Shown one piece after another: positions 5,726 to 6,346 of a DNA stretch of 6,346 nt. The notes under the pieces were generated by a model that had not been told where the DNA came from, did no database searches, and saw only the letters and a list, made by a program, of their open reading frames with translations. A program made the position numbers and the translations under genes. The DNA is taken from contig JAESQH010000078.1 in assembly GCA_016765235.1 (NCBI GenBank), positions 18,321 through 24,666 of the forward strand, given 5' to 3'. Within the stretch, counting starts at the first letter, position 1. The number at the start of each line of letters is the position of its first letter. The DNA comes from Paracoccaceae bacterium. Its GTDB lineage: Bacteria > Pseudomonadota > Alphaproteobacteria > Rhodobacterales > Rhodobacteraceae.

Positions 5726-6346
5726 CTACCTCCGTCGACTATGCCGACATCCATTGTTGACCCATTGTTGACCCATTGTGCGGGCTTCTTTGTCGATGTC
5801 CATGACGGCTTTTAATCCATCAAGGCTGCTCAACTGGCTTGCCTTGATATGGAGGTCTTCAAGGACGGTTTCAACCAACCGCGCCATATCAAGAAAACCT
5901 ATATCACCGGAAATAAACCGATCCAGTGCAGATTCCTTCGCGGCATTAAAAACGGCCCCTGCCAAGCCGCCGATTTCCAGTACGCGGTATGCAAGACGCA
6001 ATGCCGGAAAACGGGTTTCATCAGGTGCCGCAAAATCCAACTGTGACATGGTCCCAAAATTAAGCTGTTCGACGGGCAATGACGAGCGTTCGGGCCAGTT
6101 TAGCGCAAAACCAATTGCGCCGCGCATGTCTGGTGCAGCCAATTGGGCAATTATCGAATAATCGGTGTATTCAATCATCGAGTGGATGATTGATTGTGGG
6201 TGCACGACAACTTCGATCTGATCTGAGGAAACCTCGAACAATTGGTGCGCTTCGATTACTTCCAAAGCTTTGTTGAACATGGTCGCAGAATCAATCGAAA
6301 TTCTCTGCCCCATGTCCCAATTCGGATGCGCCATGGCTTGTTCAAG
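5726..6346 (-). CDS. dxr: 1-deoxy-D-xylulose 5-phosphate reductoisomerase Dxr, C-terminal part (cut by window end)
   Basis: Dxr converts 1-deoxy-D-xylulose 5-phosphate to 2-C-methyl-D-erythritol 4-phosphate with NADPH, the committed step of the non-mevalonate isoprenoid pathway; it is cytosolic. The frame is open past 6346, and the first visible residues are LEQAMAHPNWDMG, so the internal Met at 6334 is not the start. The 206 residues cover the catalytic lower half and the C-terminal domain: Trp10 in HPNW, the substrate and metal residues Asn25, Lys26 and Glu29 in FNKALEVIEAH (E. coli Asn227, Lys228, Glu231), then HPQSIIHSMIEY, PDMRGAIGFAL and WPER, and FNAAKE near the C-terminal helices. The extreme C-terminus is odd: an 11-base tandem duplication after the GQQW codons appears to shift the frame, giving the tail VNNGCRHSRRR that reads into the rseP ribosome binding site. 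Without one unit the protein would end WMSA. Core function is probably unaffected. Confidence 0.96.
   Translation of the reverse strand, partial: LEQAMAHPNWDMGQRISIDSATMFNKALEVIEAHQLFEVSSDQIEVVVHPQSIIHSMIEYTDYSIIAQLAAPDMRGAIGFALNWPERSSLPVEQLNFGTMSQLDFAAPDETRFPALRLAYRVLEIGGLAGAVFNAAKESALDRFISGDIGFLDMARLVETVLEDLHIKASQLSSLDGLKAVMDIDKEARTMGQQWVNNGCRHSRRR
5729..5733 (-). promoter_or_regulatory. Ribosome binding site of rseP
   Basis: GGAGG four bases before the ATG at 5724. It decides the rseP start in favour of 5724 over the in-frame ATG at 5754. In the present reading frame of dxr, these same bases encode part of the terminal Arg-Arg-Arg and run into its stop codon. Confidence 0.8.
5751..5779. 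repeat. 11-base tandem repeat at the 3' end of dxr
   Basis: On the minus strand the unit ACAATGGGTCA occurs twice without a gap (5779-5769 and 5768-5758), followed by the first seven bases of a third copy (5757-5751), after which the next base is A instead of G. Eleven is not a multiple of three, so one extra unit changes the dxr reading frame. The partial third copy also creates the upstream in-frame ATG of rseP at 5754. Confidence 0.9.

Noticed and set aside
5725..5754. Longer rseP starting at the in-frame ATG at 5754
   Set aside because: That ATG is in the partial third repeat unit inside dxr, has no Shine-Dalgarno, and would add ten residues (MDVGIVDGGS) before a start that already has GGAGG and the family-typical N-terminus.
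6332..6334. ATG at 6334 as the start of a short 202-residue gene
   Set aside because: The frame stays open upstream to 6346 and encodes LEQA, which continues the conserved Dxr segment before AHPNW; the gene is simply cut by the window edge.

Overview
The window reads as a slice of the conserved outer-membrane biogenesis operon of an alphaproteobacterium, most likely of the order Rhodobacterales. The reasons are the gene order (dxr, rseP, bamA, skp/ompH, fabZ, lpxA, lpxI, with no lpxD between skp and fabZ), the use of the LpxI route for UDP-diacylglucosamine hydrolysis, and the style of the proteins. G+C looks to be just under half by eye, low for typical Rhodobacterales, so a lower-GC marine lineage is plausible. 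That taxonomic call is inference.

Every gene is on the minus strand, so transcription runs from position 6346 towards 1. In order of transcription: the C-terminal half of dxr (isoprenoid precursor synthesis, cut by the window end at 6346), rseP (intramembrane site-2 protease), a 60-base spacer, bamA (outer-membrane protein assembly pore), skp/ompH (periplasmic chaperone), fabZ (3-hydroxyacyl-ACP dehydratase), lpxA (first lipid A acyltransferase) and the first 39 codons of lpxI (cut by the window start). Apart from the rseP-bamA spacer, neighbouring genes are 1 to 3 bases apart or overlap by one base. No terminator is visible, so this looks like one long transcript with several translationally coupled junctions.

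The genes form a coherent envelope module. BamA and Skp fold and insert outer-membrane proteins. LpxA and LpxI are lipid A enzymes, and FabZ competes with LpxA for hydroxyacyl-ACP. RseP is an envelope-stress protease, and Dxr feeds isoprenoids to the undecaprenyl carrier and quinones.

I do not see a novel system here. The points worth a second look are small: an 11-base tandem duplication at the 3' end of dxr that appears to have shifted the frame and extended the protein into the rseP ribosome binding site; a TTG start without a Shine-Dalgarno sequence for skp; a lysine in place of the near-invariant arginine in the BamA VRGF/Y motif; alanine at the LpxA acyl-length ruler position; and a possible alternative RNA pairing over the bamA ribosome binding site.
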